A DNA stretch of 38,833 nt from Bacteroidota bacterium (GTDB taxonomy: Bacteria > Bacteroidota > Bacteroidia > Bacteroidales > VadinHA17). Under the pieces are notes generated by a model. It saw only the letters and a list, made by a program, of their open reading frames with translations, had not been told where the DNA came from and did not search any database. Position 1 is the first letter of the stretch. Every line of letters begins with the position of its first letter. The translations under genes were made by a program, and so were the position numbers. Of this stretch, positions 9,382-17,481 are shown piece after piece. Location: contig JAAYDB010000181.1 in assembly GCA_012729475.1 (NCBI GenBank), positions 1-38,833 on the forward strand, in the 5' to 3' direction.

Positions 9382-9789
9382 GTCATAATCCGGGATAAAA
9401 AACAATTTATTCGTCAAAATAGAAGCCATTTTGATGAATGAGGGTTTTGTTATGACCTATCAGTGACGGATGATGATCTTCGGCAGACTTATAAGGATAT
9501 ACGGATATAACTTGTTCAAATCTCCATCAAATGGTTAATATATCTGTTTGAATCTAAGCTTTCCTCCGGTTAACTTTAACAGCAATATTATTGCACTTAG
9601 TTGGTCCCTGGTTCATTGTACTCTTAGGATTTTTCTGAAATTTACAAAATAAGGTAATGGTCATATTACCATATAGATACAGTAAAATAACATGGGACTG
9701 ACGGGGCGGAAGCATGTCCGCGCCGGAGGCACGGAAAGATAAAAGACAAAAGACAAAAGACAAAAGGAGAAAGATAAAAGTAAAGAAGG
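9382..9789. other. Non-coding gap (408 bp) with hairpin and heptamer array
   Basis: No credible gene; open frames on the minus strand here lack family features. It holds a small hairpin at 9706-9721 (GCGGA, loop AGCATG, TCCGC) in a locally GC-rich patch (about 9699-9733), followed at once by the purine heptamer array. It interrupts an otherwise close-packed operon, which suggests that the four-helix-bundle cassette was inserted here. Confidence 0.55.
9734..9782. repeat. Purine-rich heptamer array upstream of four-helix-bundle gene
   Basis: Seven in-phase 7-bp units: GAAAGAT, three copies of AAAAGAC, AAAAGGA, GAAAGAT, AAAAGTA. The purine-rich tract runs on through the ATG at 9790 into the first codons (MEEKKND). 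It is the inverted counterpart of the pyrimidine array after the gene: GGAGAAAGATAAAAG at 9766-9780 matches GGAAAAAGATAAAAG on the complement of the downstream array at 14 of 15 positions. Confidence 0.8.
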
Positions 9790-10143
9790 ATGGAAGAAAA
9801 GAAGAATGATCTGTGTGAGAGGCTTTTTGAATTTGCTGTCAGGGTTATTAAGTTTCTCAGGACTTTGCCGTTTACACCTGAAAATAAAACTATAAGGGTA
9901 CAATTATCAAAGGCTGCATGTTCTTCCGGAGCGAATTATGAAGAATCTCAGGCCGGATCATCAAAACCTGATTTTAATAATAAGGTCCGGATCTCATTAA
10001 GGGAAATGAGAGAATCAAATTATTGGTTACGGATAATCAAAAGAACTGTTGAAGAGATTAACCAATCAGAATTAGATTATTTGATAAAAGAATCCTCAGA
10101 ACTTAAGAACATCCTTGGTTCTATAGTCCAAAAATCCAGATAA
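9790..10143 (+). CDS. S23-type four-helix-bundle protein
   Basis: 117 residues, all predicted helical. It carries the family pattern of 23S rRNA intervening-sequence (S23/TIGR02436) proteins: DLCERLFEFAVRVIKF, then LSKAACSSGANYEESQAG, then KVRISLREMRESNYWLR. The fold is shared with Avd, the accessory protein of diversity-generating retroelements, but no reverse transcriptase or template/variable repeat is visible in the window. The biochemical function of free-standing members is not established. It is out of place among sugar genes and is bounded by inverted heptamer arrays, so it is probably an inserted cassette rather than part of the pathway. The purine-rich bases before the ATG could act as a ribosome-binding site but are part of the array. 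Confidence 0.9.
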   Translation: MEEKKNDLCERLFEFAVRVIKFLRTLPFTPENKTIRVQLSKAACSSGANYEESQAGSSKPDFNNKVRISLREMRESNYWLRIIKRTVEEINQSELDYLIKESSELKNILGSIVQKSR

Positions 10144-10180
10144 TTAAATAATAAAATATAAAATTCTCAAGTCAATATTC

Positions 10181-10257
10181 CTTTTATCTTTTTCCTTTTA
10201 TCCTTTATCTTCCTCTTCATACATTTATCTTTTTCCTTTTATCTTTTATCTTTAATT
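10181..10257. repeat. Pyrimidine-rich heptamer array downstream of four-helix-bundle gene
   Basis: About eleven 7-bp units on the plus strand, mainly CTTTTAT, CTTTTTC and TTTTATC, with one single-base phase slip near 10222. On the complement these read as GATAAAA and GGAAAAA units, the same type and sense as the array before the gene, so the two arrays form long imperfect inverted repeats around it. The array ends 8 bases before the ATG of the next gene. Confidence 0.8.
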
Positions 10258-10265
10258 TCCATTTT

Positions 10266-11222
10266 ATGTCAACTCCCAAACCCCTTGCCGCTATCTCTCT
10301 CGACCTTGACAACCAGTGGTCTTATATGAAGATCCATGGCGATGAGGGATGGGAAGAGTATCAGTCATATTTCGATATTTTTATTCCTCATGTATTGGAT
10401 CTGCTTGATGAGCTGGAGTTGAAGATCACTTTTTTTATTGTTGGAAAAGACGCTGAATCAGAAGATAACAGGAAATACCTTAGAATGATAACAGAAAGAG
10501 GGCATGAAGTTGGTAATCACTCATATAGCCATGAATCCTGGTTACAGCGTTATTCTTACGATGAAATTGAGAAAGAAATAGTAGCTGCTGAGGATGCTAT
10601 TGAGAAAGCGACCGGGCAGAGACCGAAAGGATTTCGTGGACCTGGATTCAGCTGGAGTTACGATCTTCTGAAAATACTTGAGAAAAGAGGATATTTGTAT
10701 GATGCTTCAACATTACCAACTTACATAGGGCCTTTAGCCAGAAAATATTATTTCATGAAATCTGATCTCTCGAAAAAAGAGAAGAAAGCAAGAAAAGAAC
10801 TTTTTGGTAAATTCAGTGAGGGTTTCAGGAAGCTTAAACCATATTTTCACGATCTGGGTGCGGGAAAGAAAATTGCTGAAATACCTGTAACTACAATGCC
10901 TCTGTTTAAAACCCCATTTCATTTGAGTTACCTGATCTACTTAAATAATATTTCACCGGTTTTAATGAAATTATATTTGGGCTTAGCTCTTTTTCTGTGC
11001 AGAATCACCAGAACTCCGGTAAGCTTTTTACTGCATCCTCTCGATATAATCGGAGGTGACCAGATCACTCAGCTTGCATTTTTCCCGGGGATGACTGTGA
11101 GCAGCGATGAAAAAGTAAAGGTTTTCAAGTATGTGATCAGCCGTCTGATGCGATATTTTAAGATCATTTCCCTGAAAAACCTTTCAGAATTATATTATCA
11201 TGATAATCCTGTTTCCCGCTAA
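10266..11222 (+). CDS. NodB-fold polysaccharide (or lipid-linked sugar) deacetylase
   Basis: 318 residues. The NodB fold is shown by SLDLDNQ (catalytic Asp13 and metal Asp15) and by the metal His pair in HSYSH (His85 and His89), followed by RPKGFRGPGFSW. No signal peptide is seen, so action is at the cytoplasmic face or in the cytosol. Metal-dependent de-N-acetylation or deformylation of a sugar is expected. The next two genes are a polyprenyl-phosphate-sugar synthase-like GT2 and a GT39-like membrane transferase. This order recalls ArnD-ArnC-ArnT and Francisella NaxD-FlmF2-FlmK, where the deacetylase acts on an undecaprenyl-phosphate sugar. That substrate is inferred from context only. Confidence 0.83.
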   Translation: MSTPKPLAAISLDLDNQWSYMKIHGDEGWEEYQSYFDIFIPHVLDLLDELELKITFFIVGKDAESEDNRKYLRMITERGHEVGNHSYSHESWLQRYSYDEIEKEIVAAEDAIEKATGQRPKGFRGPGFSWSYDLLKILEKRGYLYDASTLPTYIGPLARKYYFMKSDLSKKEKKARKELFGKFSEGFRKLKPYFHDLGAGKKIAEIPVTTMPLFKTPFHLSYLIYLNNISPVLMKLYLGLALFLCRITRTPVSFLLHPLDIIGGDQITQLAFFPGMTVSSDEKVKVFKYVISRLMRYFKIISLKNLSELYYHDNPVSR

Positions 11223-11311
11223 GAGTTATCTGTAAAAGACAGGCAATGTTCATTATTTCAAATGGAATTACAGGTTCAGAAACATTATGAGCTTCAAAAT
11301 ATTTGAGTATC

Positions 11312-12382
11312 ATGAAAGAAATTAATAAACCATTGATAAGTCTTATTATCCCGGGATTTAATGAAGAAGCAATTGTTTCCGGAAATCTGGGGATCATCTG
11401 TGAATATATGAAACAGCTTGAAGACAGGTTTAAATGGGAACTTATCTTTGTAAATGATGGCAGTAGAGATAATACCGGTGCCCTGGCAGAAAGTTTTGCA
11501 GAGAAGCATCCGAATGTTCAGGTTATACATCATGTTGTTAATCTCAATCTGGGGAATGCTCTGAAGACCGGAATTTCTAAGGCAAAAGGAAAATACACAA
11601 TTACTCTCGACCTTGATCTGAGTTATGCTCCTTATCATATCGGAGATTTACTGCAAACATTAGTCACCACAGGGGCTGATGTTGTTGTGGCCTCACCTTA
11701 TATGAAAGGAGGAAAGGTAACTGCTGTCCCGTTTTTAAGGAGGATCATGAGCAAGTGGGTAAATCGTTTTATGAGAATAACAGCACAGGAAAAGTTATAT
11801 ACCTATACCTGTATGGTCAGGGGATACAGAACTGAATTTCTGAAAAGGCTTAACCTGAAGACAAAGGATTATGAGATCAATCCGGAGATCCTTTATAAAT
11901 CAATGATTTTGCGGGGAAGGATCATTGAGATCCCAGCGCATCTTGACTGGACAGAACAGAATAAACTGGGTGTAAAAAGACAATCCGGCATGAGACTTTT
12001 GAAGACATTTTTTTCAGGTCTGATGGCAGGTTTCATTTTCAGGCCTTATATCTTCTTTATAGGTTTTGGCCTTCTGTTATTTCTGATTGCTATGTATATA
12101 ATAATCTGGATTTTTATTAACGCATTGCAAATAATGCCTCAGATTGTTATTGATACTCAGTTCATAGATGACAGATTCTCCTATGCAATTGGAGAGATCT
12201 ATAAGTCCCGGCCTCATGCTTTTATAGTCGGAGGTATAACTTTGATGCTGTCAGTTCAAATACTGAGCCTTGGTTTCCTGAGTCTGCAGAGCAAGAGATA
12301 TTTTGAAGAGTTATTCCATATAAACTCATCCATCTTAAAACAGGTAAATAAGATTAATGGTAATGAGGTTAATCAGGAATAA
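11312..12382 (+). CDS. GT2 glycosyltransferase, polyprenyl-phosphate-sugar synthase-like
   Basis: 356 residues from the ATG at 11312; an in-frame TTG at 11303 is less likely. The GT-A domain opens SLIIPGFNEE, has NDGSRDNT at about 48-55 and a DLDLS metal-binding region near residue 100. Two hydrophobic helices near the C-terminus (around FFIGFGLLLFLIAMYIIIW and GGITLMLSVQILSLGFLSL) match DPM1/ArnC/GtrB-like enzymes that make polyprenyl-phosphate sugars at the inner membrane. The end overlaps the start of the GT39-like gene by 26 bases, so the two are probably translated together as donor synthase and user. Confidence 0.85.
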   Translation: MKEINKPLISLIIPGFNEEAIVSGNLGIICEYMKQLEDRFKWELIFVNDGSRDNTGALAESFAEKHPNVQVIHHVVNLNLGNALKTGISKAKGKYTITLDLDLSYAPYHIGDLLQTLVTTGADVVVASPYMKGGKVTAVPFLRRIMSKWVNRFMRITAQEKLYTYTCMVRGYRTEFLKRLNLKTKDYEINPEILYKSMILRGRIIEIPAHLDWTEQNKLGVKRQSGMRLLKTFFSGLMAGFIFRPYIFFIGFGLLLFLIAMYIIIWIFINALQIMPQIVIDTQFIDDRFSYAIGEIYKSRPHAFIVGGITLMLSVQILSLGFLSLQSKRYFEELFHINSSILKQVNKINGNEVNQE

Positions 12383-13913
12383 TAAATTCTCTTTCATTTT
12401 AAGGAAAAATCTGCCTTTGATCATAGTCTCAACGGCCTGGTATGCTATTGTTGCTATACTTGCCGGATATCTTAATATATGGGAAGATGAAGTTTATTCT
12501 CTCAATACAAGTTCCGGCTCTTTGTCATACGCTTTTCATCAATCAGGAGATTTTGAATATCAGCCTCCGGTTTATTTCATGGCACTGACCTTGTGGCGGA
12601 ATGTTTCTGATTCTGTCTTATGGGCCAGACTTTTTTCAGTGATCCTGGTTTTTATATCGCAGGTACTGTTTTATAATTTCGCAAAGAAGATATCCAACAG
12701 AAAACTGGCTGCTTTTTTTTCAATACTCTTTATTTTAAATCCATGGGTTGTTTATGCATCTCTGGAGATCCGGACATTTGCAATGGTACTCTTTCTGAGC
12801 TTATTGATCCTTATAAATTTTTATAATACATATTATAATGATCAGATTACAAAAGCTAACAGAGCAATATTCATTCTTTTAGCAATTCTTGGAATATTTA
12901 CTCAGTTCTATATAGGTTTTTTATTGTTTGCCAATGCAGTCGTTTTGCTGTTATTAAAAAAATGGAAATCATTGAGATTTTATATTCTGGATATGATAAT
13001 CCCACTGTGTCTGATCTTAATATATATTCCGAATGTATTATTAAACATTAATCTTCAGTCAACTTCTTTACCCGACAGTACTTTAAGTGAAAATGGCCTT
13101 CTCACGGCTATAAGGGGGGTGGTGCGTCAGGTAACATTTGGTTATTTTTTGCCGGTCGATTTTATCGGATCCAGGTCCCTCTCCAGGATTTTAAAAGGAA
13201 TAATTATTTTAGCTTTTCTTTTTTCCCTGAATTATAGTGAGATTAAAAAGTCACTCCGCGAACTCTCACAATTTATTATAATTTCACTCGTAATTATATT
13301 ATTCTTTTTTGCAGTCCTTTATTTTATAAGCCAATATGCTGTGGAATCTAAATACACCCTTGTATTGTTTTTCCCTTTGCTTATTACAATTTTGTTTGCA
13401 TTCAAAGCCATAAACCCTGGTATCCTGAATTTGTGGTTTGTGTTTTTTGCTGGATTATTTATTACAATAAATGTCGTTAAATACAAAGATCTTTATAAAG
13501 TGAAGGATTTCAGGGCTCTCGGAGATTATATAGAAATGAATGAAAAAGCAGGAGAACCGATCTTTGTTCACAGGAATATTAGTGCTGACAATCTTGGATA
13601 TTATTATAACGGGATCAATAAGATAGTACCCGTGCCTGGAGAAGTCAACTATTCAGGCTATTTTGGTCCGGAACAATGGGAGATAGATGAAGCTGACATT
13701 AAGCACCTTAATGAAAAGTTCAGAAAAGTATCTTGTTTTTATGTTGTGATAGATAATTCACCACTCAGGGGAGTAAGTGAAGCTAATACAAAGTTGCTGA
13801 AATTTCTGGAGAAAAATTTTAATTTGCAGGAAGAGAAACCTTTTAAAGGCAGACTCGATTTGTATAAATTTTCTGATAAAAATGTGTCAGAGAATGTCTT
13901 ATCTGGCTTATAA
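12357..13913 (+). CDS. GT39/ArnT-like integral membrane glycosyltransferase
   Basis: 518 residues, with about ten or more hydrophobic segments through residue 370 and a soluble C-terminal part. The first periplasmic loop carries WEDE at 42-45, the acidic motif typical of GT-C enzymes that use polyprenyl-phosphate sugars. QPPVYF and SLEIRTFAMVLFLSLL follow, as in the PMT/ArnT-like family. The likely role is transfer, outside the membrane, of the sugar activated by the upstream GT2. The acceptor could be lipid A, the polysaccharide itself or a protein. The start at 12357 lies inside the preceding gene; an ATG at 12363 is also possible. Confidence 0.82.
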   Translation: MVMRLIRNNKFSFILRKNLPLIIVSTAWYAIVAILAGYLNIWEDEVYSLNTSSGSLSYAFHQSGDFEYQPPVYFMALTLWRNVSDSVLWARLFSVILVFISQVLFYNFAKKISNRKLAAFFSILFILNPWVVYASLEIRTFAMVLFLSLLILINFYNTYYNDQITKANRAIFILLAILGIFTQFYIGFLLFANAVVLLLLKKWKSLRFYILDMIIPLCLILIYIPNVLLNINLQSTSLPDSTLSENGLLTAIRGVVRQVTFGYFLPVDFIGSRSLSRILKGIIILAFLFSLNYSEIKKSLRELSQFIIISLVIILFFFAVLYFISQYAVESKYTLVLFFPLLITILFAFKAINPGILNLWFVFFAGLFITINVVKYKDLYKVKDFRALGDYIEMNEKAGEPIFVHRNISADNLGYYYNGINKIVPVPGEVNYSGYFGPEQWEIDEADIKHLNEKFRKVSCFYVVIDNSPLRGVSEANTKLLKFLEKNFNLQEEKPFKGRLDLYKFSDKNVSENVLSGL

Positions 13914-13956
13914 ATATATTTATTGCTTATTAAAGAAGGATAATTACAGGTTCTAA

Positions 13957-14934
13957 ATGCATCTTATTATGAATAGGAAAAGTAAATTCAAAACTGTATT
14001 AATAGGTTCAAGTGGTACTGCAAATGCCTTCTCTTCAGTTCTCGCTTTAAGGAGGAACTGGAACGGCGATGTTAAGATTGTTGCCGTTGATTCCAACCCG
14101 GGAAATCTTGTTACATCTTCATTGATATGTGATAATTTTTATCAGGTTCCGGAGACCTGCAAGCCTGAATTCAAAGATGCAATTATTCAGATCATTAAAA
14201 AAGAAAATATCGATACCTATATCCCTTTTATCGATGAAGAAATATTTGTTCTGGCCCTCCTTTGTAAACAGAATGCGTTAAACAGAGATCTTTACCTTCA
14301 GGTTAAAGATCCTGATATTGCTGATCTGTGCAATGATAAGCTCAGGACTTTTGAGTGGCTTTCAGAGATGAATATTCTGACTCCGCAAAGTTTTAAGATA
14401 GACAGAGCTTTTGTAAATGACGGACGACATGTTATAAAGCGGCGAAAAGGTTATGGATCGAAGATCATCAGATTCCCAGAAATTAAAGGGGACCTGACAC
14501 AGTATAGTCCGGATGACTACATAATTCAATACGAATGTGAAAAGCCTGAAATAACAATTGATGTATGCTTTGACCCGAAGCATAGTTTCTTTCATTATGT
14601 ATGCAGGGAGAGGATAGAAACAAAAGGCGGGGTCTGTACCAAAGCGCGGTTATTTTTTGACAGGTCCCTTGAGAAAATAGCATATACATTGGCTGAAAAA
14701 CTAAGTTTGAATTCTTTTTGTTTCCAGGTGATGAATTATAAAAAGGACTGGGCAGTCACGGATATCAATGCCCGGCCGGGTGCAGGCACTGGAATGAGTG
14801 TAGCGGCAGGAATGGATTTTTTCAGCGCTATGTTCGCAATTCTCTGGGAAGAGGATCCTGCTCAGTATTTCAGACCCTTACAGAAAGAAACCTTCGTTAC
14901 CAGACAGTATAGTGATTTTATAATGAACATTTAG
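13957..14934 (+). CDS. ATP-grasp ligase, CarB-like
   Basis: 325 residues; ATG codons at 13957 and 13969 are both possible. The N-terminal pre-ATP-grasp Rossmann-like domain starts TVLIGSSGTANAFSSV and includes AVDSNPGNLV. Central KRRKGYGSK fits the ATP-binding loop, and TDINARPGAGTG near 268 supplies Mg/ATP ligands. Such enzymes join a carboxylate to an amine or thiol through an acyl phosphate. In glycan loci they may attach amino acids to uronic acids or amino sugars, but the substrate here is unknown. The gene abuts the HAD gene directly (TAG then ATG, no gap), suggesting a two-step pair. Confidence 0.78.
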   Translation: MHLIMNRKSKFKTVLIGSSGTANAFSSVLALRRNWNGDVKIVAVDSNPGNLVTSSLICDNFYQVPETCKPEFKDAIIQIIKKENIDTYIPFIDEEIFVLALLCKQNALNRDLYLQVKDPDIADLCNDKLRTFEWLSEMNILTPQSFKIDRAFVNDGRHVIKRRKGYGSKIIRFPEIKGDLTQYSPDDYIIQYECEKPEITIDVCFDPKHSFFHYVCRERIETKGGVCTKARLFFDRSLEKIAYTLAEKLSLNSFCFQVMNYKKDWAVTDINARPGAGTGMSVAAGMDFFSAMFAILWEEDPAQYFRPLQKETFVTRQYSDFIMNI

Positions 14935-15564
14935 ATGAATCCCACAATTGTATTTGACCTGGATGGGACTCTGATCACTTGTGAAAGCAAACAAAAATAT
15001 GTTCTGCTCTCACTTCTGAATGCAATGGACGACAATACAGCTGAAAATCTGGAGGCCTGGTGGGAGCTGAAAAGAGAAGGCATGAATACCGAAAAGGCAT
15101 TGACCGAACTTGGATATTCAGATGCAAAATCAATTGCTGATCAATGGAAAAGAGAGATTGAGAAATATGTATGGGGAGCTCTGGACAAACCTTTTGAGGA
15201 TTCCCTGCCAACCCTCAGCTATCTGAAGGGATCGGATAAAATCGGTATAATAATACTGACAGGAAGAAAATGCAAGTACCAGGTCCGGCAGATAGTTAAC
15301 AGTTATGGCTTTAATGAATACATTGATGATCTGATAGTAGTAGATCCATATCGTGCAGTTGAAAAGAAAAGTGAATACCTTCGAAAAATCAAACCTTTTG
15401 TTTATGTAGGAGATACTGAAATTGATTATTTGTCTGCGACCAGTTCCGGAGTAAGGTTTGTTGCACTTACAAGGGGCCAAAGATCAAGGAACTTTCTAAG
15501 GAAAGTCGGGAATATGCAAACCGAGGATGATCTGAAATTTCTGAACAATATCAATCATCTTTAA
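14935..15564 (+). CDS. HAD-family phosphatase
   Basis: 209 residues. HAD motif I is FDLDGTL (nucleophile Asp8, acid/base Asp10), motif II is ILTGRK near 106, and motif IV is VGDTEID near 160. An alpha-helical cap of about 70 residues lies between motifs I and II. It probably hydrolyses a small phosphorylated metabolite. Its start is the base after the stop of the ATP-grasp gene, which argues for co-translation and linked function. No membrane segment or signal peptide is present. Confidence 0.82.
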   Translation: MNPTIVFDLDGTLITCESKQKYVLLSLLNAMDDNTAENLEAWWELKREGMNTEKALTELGYSDAKSIADQWKREIEKYVWGALDKPFEDSLPTLSYLKGSDKIGIIILTGRKCKYQVRQIVNSYGFNEYIDDLIVVDPYRAVEKKSEYLRKIKPFVYVGDTEIDYLSATSSGVRFVALTRGQRSRNFLRKVGNMQTEDDLKFLNNINHL

Positions 15565-15608
15565 TTGTAAATAAAAAATAGATAAATGCAAATTTAAAAT
15601 CAATTAGA

Positions 15609-16001
15609 ATGATCCGGATTATAGATCTTCCAAAAATCCTCGACGAACGAGGTAATCTCTCAATTATAGAGGAGGGGAATCAAATTCCTTTTAAGATAAA
15701 ACGTGTTTATTGGGTATATGATGTTCCCGGAGGAGAATTACGGGGTAGTCATGCCTTAAAAAGCACGGAGGAGTTTATTGTGGCATTGTCAGGAAGTTTC
15801 GATGTTATTCTTAATGATGGAAACAGGAATAGGAAGTATTCTTTGAACCGCTCATATTATGGTATATATATTCCAAGTATGACCTGGCGTACCCTGAAGA
15901 ATTTTTCTACTAATTCTCTTGCAGTTGTCCTGGCTTCAAAAGAGTATGATGAGAAAGAATATATTAGAGATTTTGATTACTTTTTAAAATTAAAGAAATG
16001 A
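15609..16001 (+). CDS. FdtA/WxcM-like cupin, first tandem copy (active-site variant)
   Basis: 130 residues, the usual size for sugar 3,4-ketoisomerases of the FdtA/QdtA/WxcM group, which convert dTDP-4-keto-6-deoxyglucose to the 3-keto isomer. The cupin body is clear: YWVYDVPGGELRG, SGSFDVILNDG, YGIYIPSMTWR. The normally conserved HxH motif reads HAL here (His48, Leu50), so one of two important histidines is gone, and the following residues differ (KSTEEF). It may be inactive, a partner of the second copy, or have changed specificity. Its stop overlaps the start of the next copy by 4 bases (ATGA). Confidence 0.83.
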   Translation: MIRIIDLPKILDERGNLSIIEEGNQIPFKIKRVYWVYDVPGGELRGSHALKSTEEFIVALSGSFDVILNDGNRNRKYSLNRSYYGIYIPSMTWRTLKNFSTNSLAVVLASKEYDEKEYIRDFDYFLKLKK

Positions 16002-16438
16002 ATAAGAGATCAACAATATATGATTGTTCTGTTGTACACCTGCCTAAAGTAAATAATAGAGCCGGGAATATAACATTTGTTGAAAATAACATACATGTCT
16101 CTTTTAGTATTTCAAGGATTTATTATTTGTACGACATTCCTGCAGGAGCGGAACGTGGGGGACATGCCCATAAAGAATTGCATCATTTTATGGTTGCTGC
16201 CAGCGGTTCTTTCAATGTAATTCTTGATGATGGGATTAACAAAAAGGTTGTCGAGCTAAACAGACCTGACTATGGACTTTATATCCCTCCGGGGATCTGG
16301 GCTGAACTGTTTAATTTCTCTTCAGGCGCCATAAGCCTTAATCTTGTATCTGAAAAATATGATGAAAATGACTACTTAAGGAAATATGATGAATTTTTAT
16401 TATTCAAGGGGAAAAAGTTAAAAAAGAGATTAAGTTGA
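15998..16438 (+). CDS. fdtA: FdtA-like dTDP-4-keto-6-deoxyglucose 3,4-ketoisomerase, second tandem copy
   Basis: 146 residues. It keeps the full motif RGGHAHKELHHF (His56, His58), then AASGSFNVILDDG and LYIPPGIW, matching canonical FdtA/QdtA. The probable reaction is isomerisation of dTDP-4-keto-6-deoxy-D-glucose to the 3-keto compound that FdtB aminates; whether the product has galacto (FdtA) or gluco (QdtA) configuration cannot be told from sequence by eye. It is translationally coupled to the variant copy upstream. A 110-base gap without recognisable features separates it from the acetyltransferase. Confidence 0.86.
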   Translation: MNKRSTIYDCSVVHLPKVNNRAGNITFVENNIHVSFSISRIYYLYDIPAGAERGGHAHKELHHFMVAASGSFNVILDDGINKKVVELNRPDYGLYIPPGIWAELFNFSSGAISLNLVSEKYDENDYLRKYDEFLLFKGKKLKKRLS

Positions 16439-16548
16439 AATAGATACGGCTTGTTCTGCAAATCTTATTTGTTTTCAAGTCAGGATGCAAACATTTAACT
16501 GCTTACAGCATAACAGTAATTTGAGGGCTATAAGAAAAATAATTATTC

Positions 16549-17481
16549 ATGATCAGTGTTATAAATCTTCTCAACCAAAAAGAAAGTCAACTAGCAGCTT
16601 ATTCACAATATGATTTCTTAAATGAAATTGATCAACTGAAATTAACAAAAGAGACTGTTGTTGATCCTCTTATAAATGAGTTAAACAGCAAGATGATTGA
16701 AATAGATGAAATCAACATTGCTAATGAAACTCATTTCTTTTTATATAAGAAACTTGATTGGGATACAGAATATTTTGGATTTCCGGTTTATTCAATCAAA
16801 ATGGTCTTATATAACCATAATGATCTTCAGGTACTGAATAAAGCTATTAATGAGTTCATTAAGCACAAAATAAAACCAGGTGAATATTGGTTCACCAATG
16901 TGCCTTCCGATGAAATACTAATTGTACAGGCCTTATGCAACACCTTATTCAAACTTGTAGAGACCAGACTTGGATTTTATCTTGGATCCATTTCGGATTT
17001 TGAATCGGAACATTATCCGGTAAGGATGGCAATTATTGAGGATGCAGATGATCTCAGAAAGGTTTCGATGAAAATGAGGAATAGATATGACAGGGTACAT
17101 GCTGATCCGGCATTTTCAACCGAACAGGCAGATAAATACCTTGGTAAATTTGTCGAAGAATCACTGAAAGGATTTGCTGATTTCGTACTTGTACCAGATA
17201 TTGGAGATATCAGGCCTTTTGGTTTTCTGGCATGGAAAAAACCTGTCGAAGTCCTGGGGAAAAGAATTTCAAAAATTGTTCTTACTGCTGTTGACAATTC
17301 GATTCAAAGAGGCTGGCTTTTTAAACTATTAACAGAGATGAAGCACCTTGCTAAAGGCCTGGGAACTGATTATATAACAACTATAACACAGGCTCCAAAT
17401 AAGCCGGCAATTCATATATATCAGAAAGCCGGATTTGTACTTAAATCTGTCACACATATCTTTTCAATTAAACTATCATGA
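16549..17481 (+). CDS. WecD-like GNAT acetyltransferase for an amino-deoxy sugar nucleotide
   Basis: 310 residues. An N-terminal region includes [14 protein letters not shown], the hallmark of WecD-type dTDP-amino-sugar acetyltransferases. The C-terminal GNAT fold contains [23 protein letters not shown] and [13 protein letters not shown], where the last part is the usual acetyl-CoA-side Asn/Tyr region. It should acetylate the amino group put on by the next gene's product. In the FdtA-FdtB-FdtC pathway that job is done by a hexapeptide enzyme (FdtC), so a WecD-like enzyme here is a replacement. The stop overlaps the FdtB start by 4 bases (ATGA). Confidence 0.82.
   Translation: MISVINLLNQKESQLAAYSQYDFLNEIDQLKLTKETVVDPLINELNSKMIEIDEINIANETHFFLYKKLDWDTEYFGFPVYSIKMVLYNHNDLQVLNKAINEFIKHKIKPGEYWFTNVPSDEILIVQALCNTLFKLVETRLGFYLGSISDFESEHYPVRMAIIEDADDLRKVSMKMRNRYDRVHADPAFSTEQADKYLGKFVEESLKGFADFVLVPDIGDIRPFGFLAWKKPVEVLGKRISKIVLTAVDNSIQRGWLFKLLTEMKHLAKGLGTDYITTITQAPNKPAIHIYQKAGFVLKSVTHIFSIKLS

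Noticed and set aside
9554-9903. Two open frames on the minus strand overlapping the heptamer array and the start of the four-helix-bundle gene
   Set aside because: Their sequences are low-complexity translations of the repeat array and the antisense of a clear family gene; no known domain features.
9790-10143. Part of a diversity-generating retroelement
   Set aside because: The protein is Avd-like in fold only; I see no reverse transcriptase, no template/variable repeat pair and no C-type lectin target in the window.
9790-10143. Remnant of an rRNA operon with an intervening sequence
   Set aside because: No 16S or 23S-like sequence flanks the gene; both neighbours are protein-coding sugar genes.
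15609-16001. First FdtA copy as a pseudogene
   Set aside because: The frame is intact, overlaps the next start properly and the fold is well conserved; only the motif residue differs.
17013-17297. Antisense open frame within the WecD-like gene
   Set aside because: Mirrors the conserved GNAT coding sequence, with a Ser/Thr-rich meaningless product.
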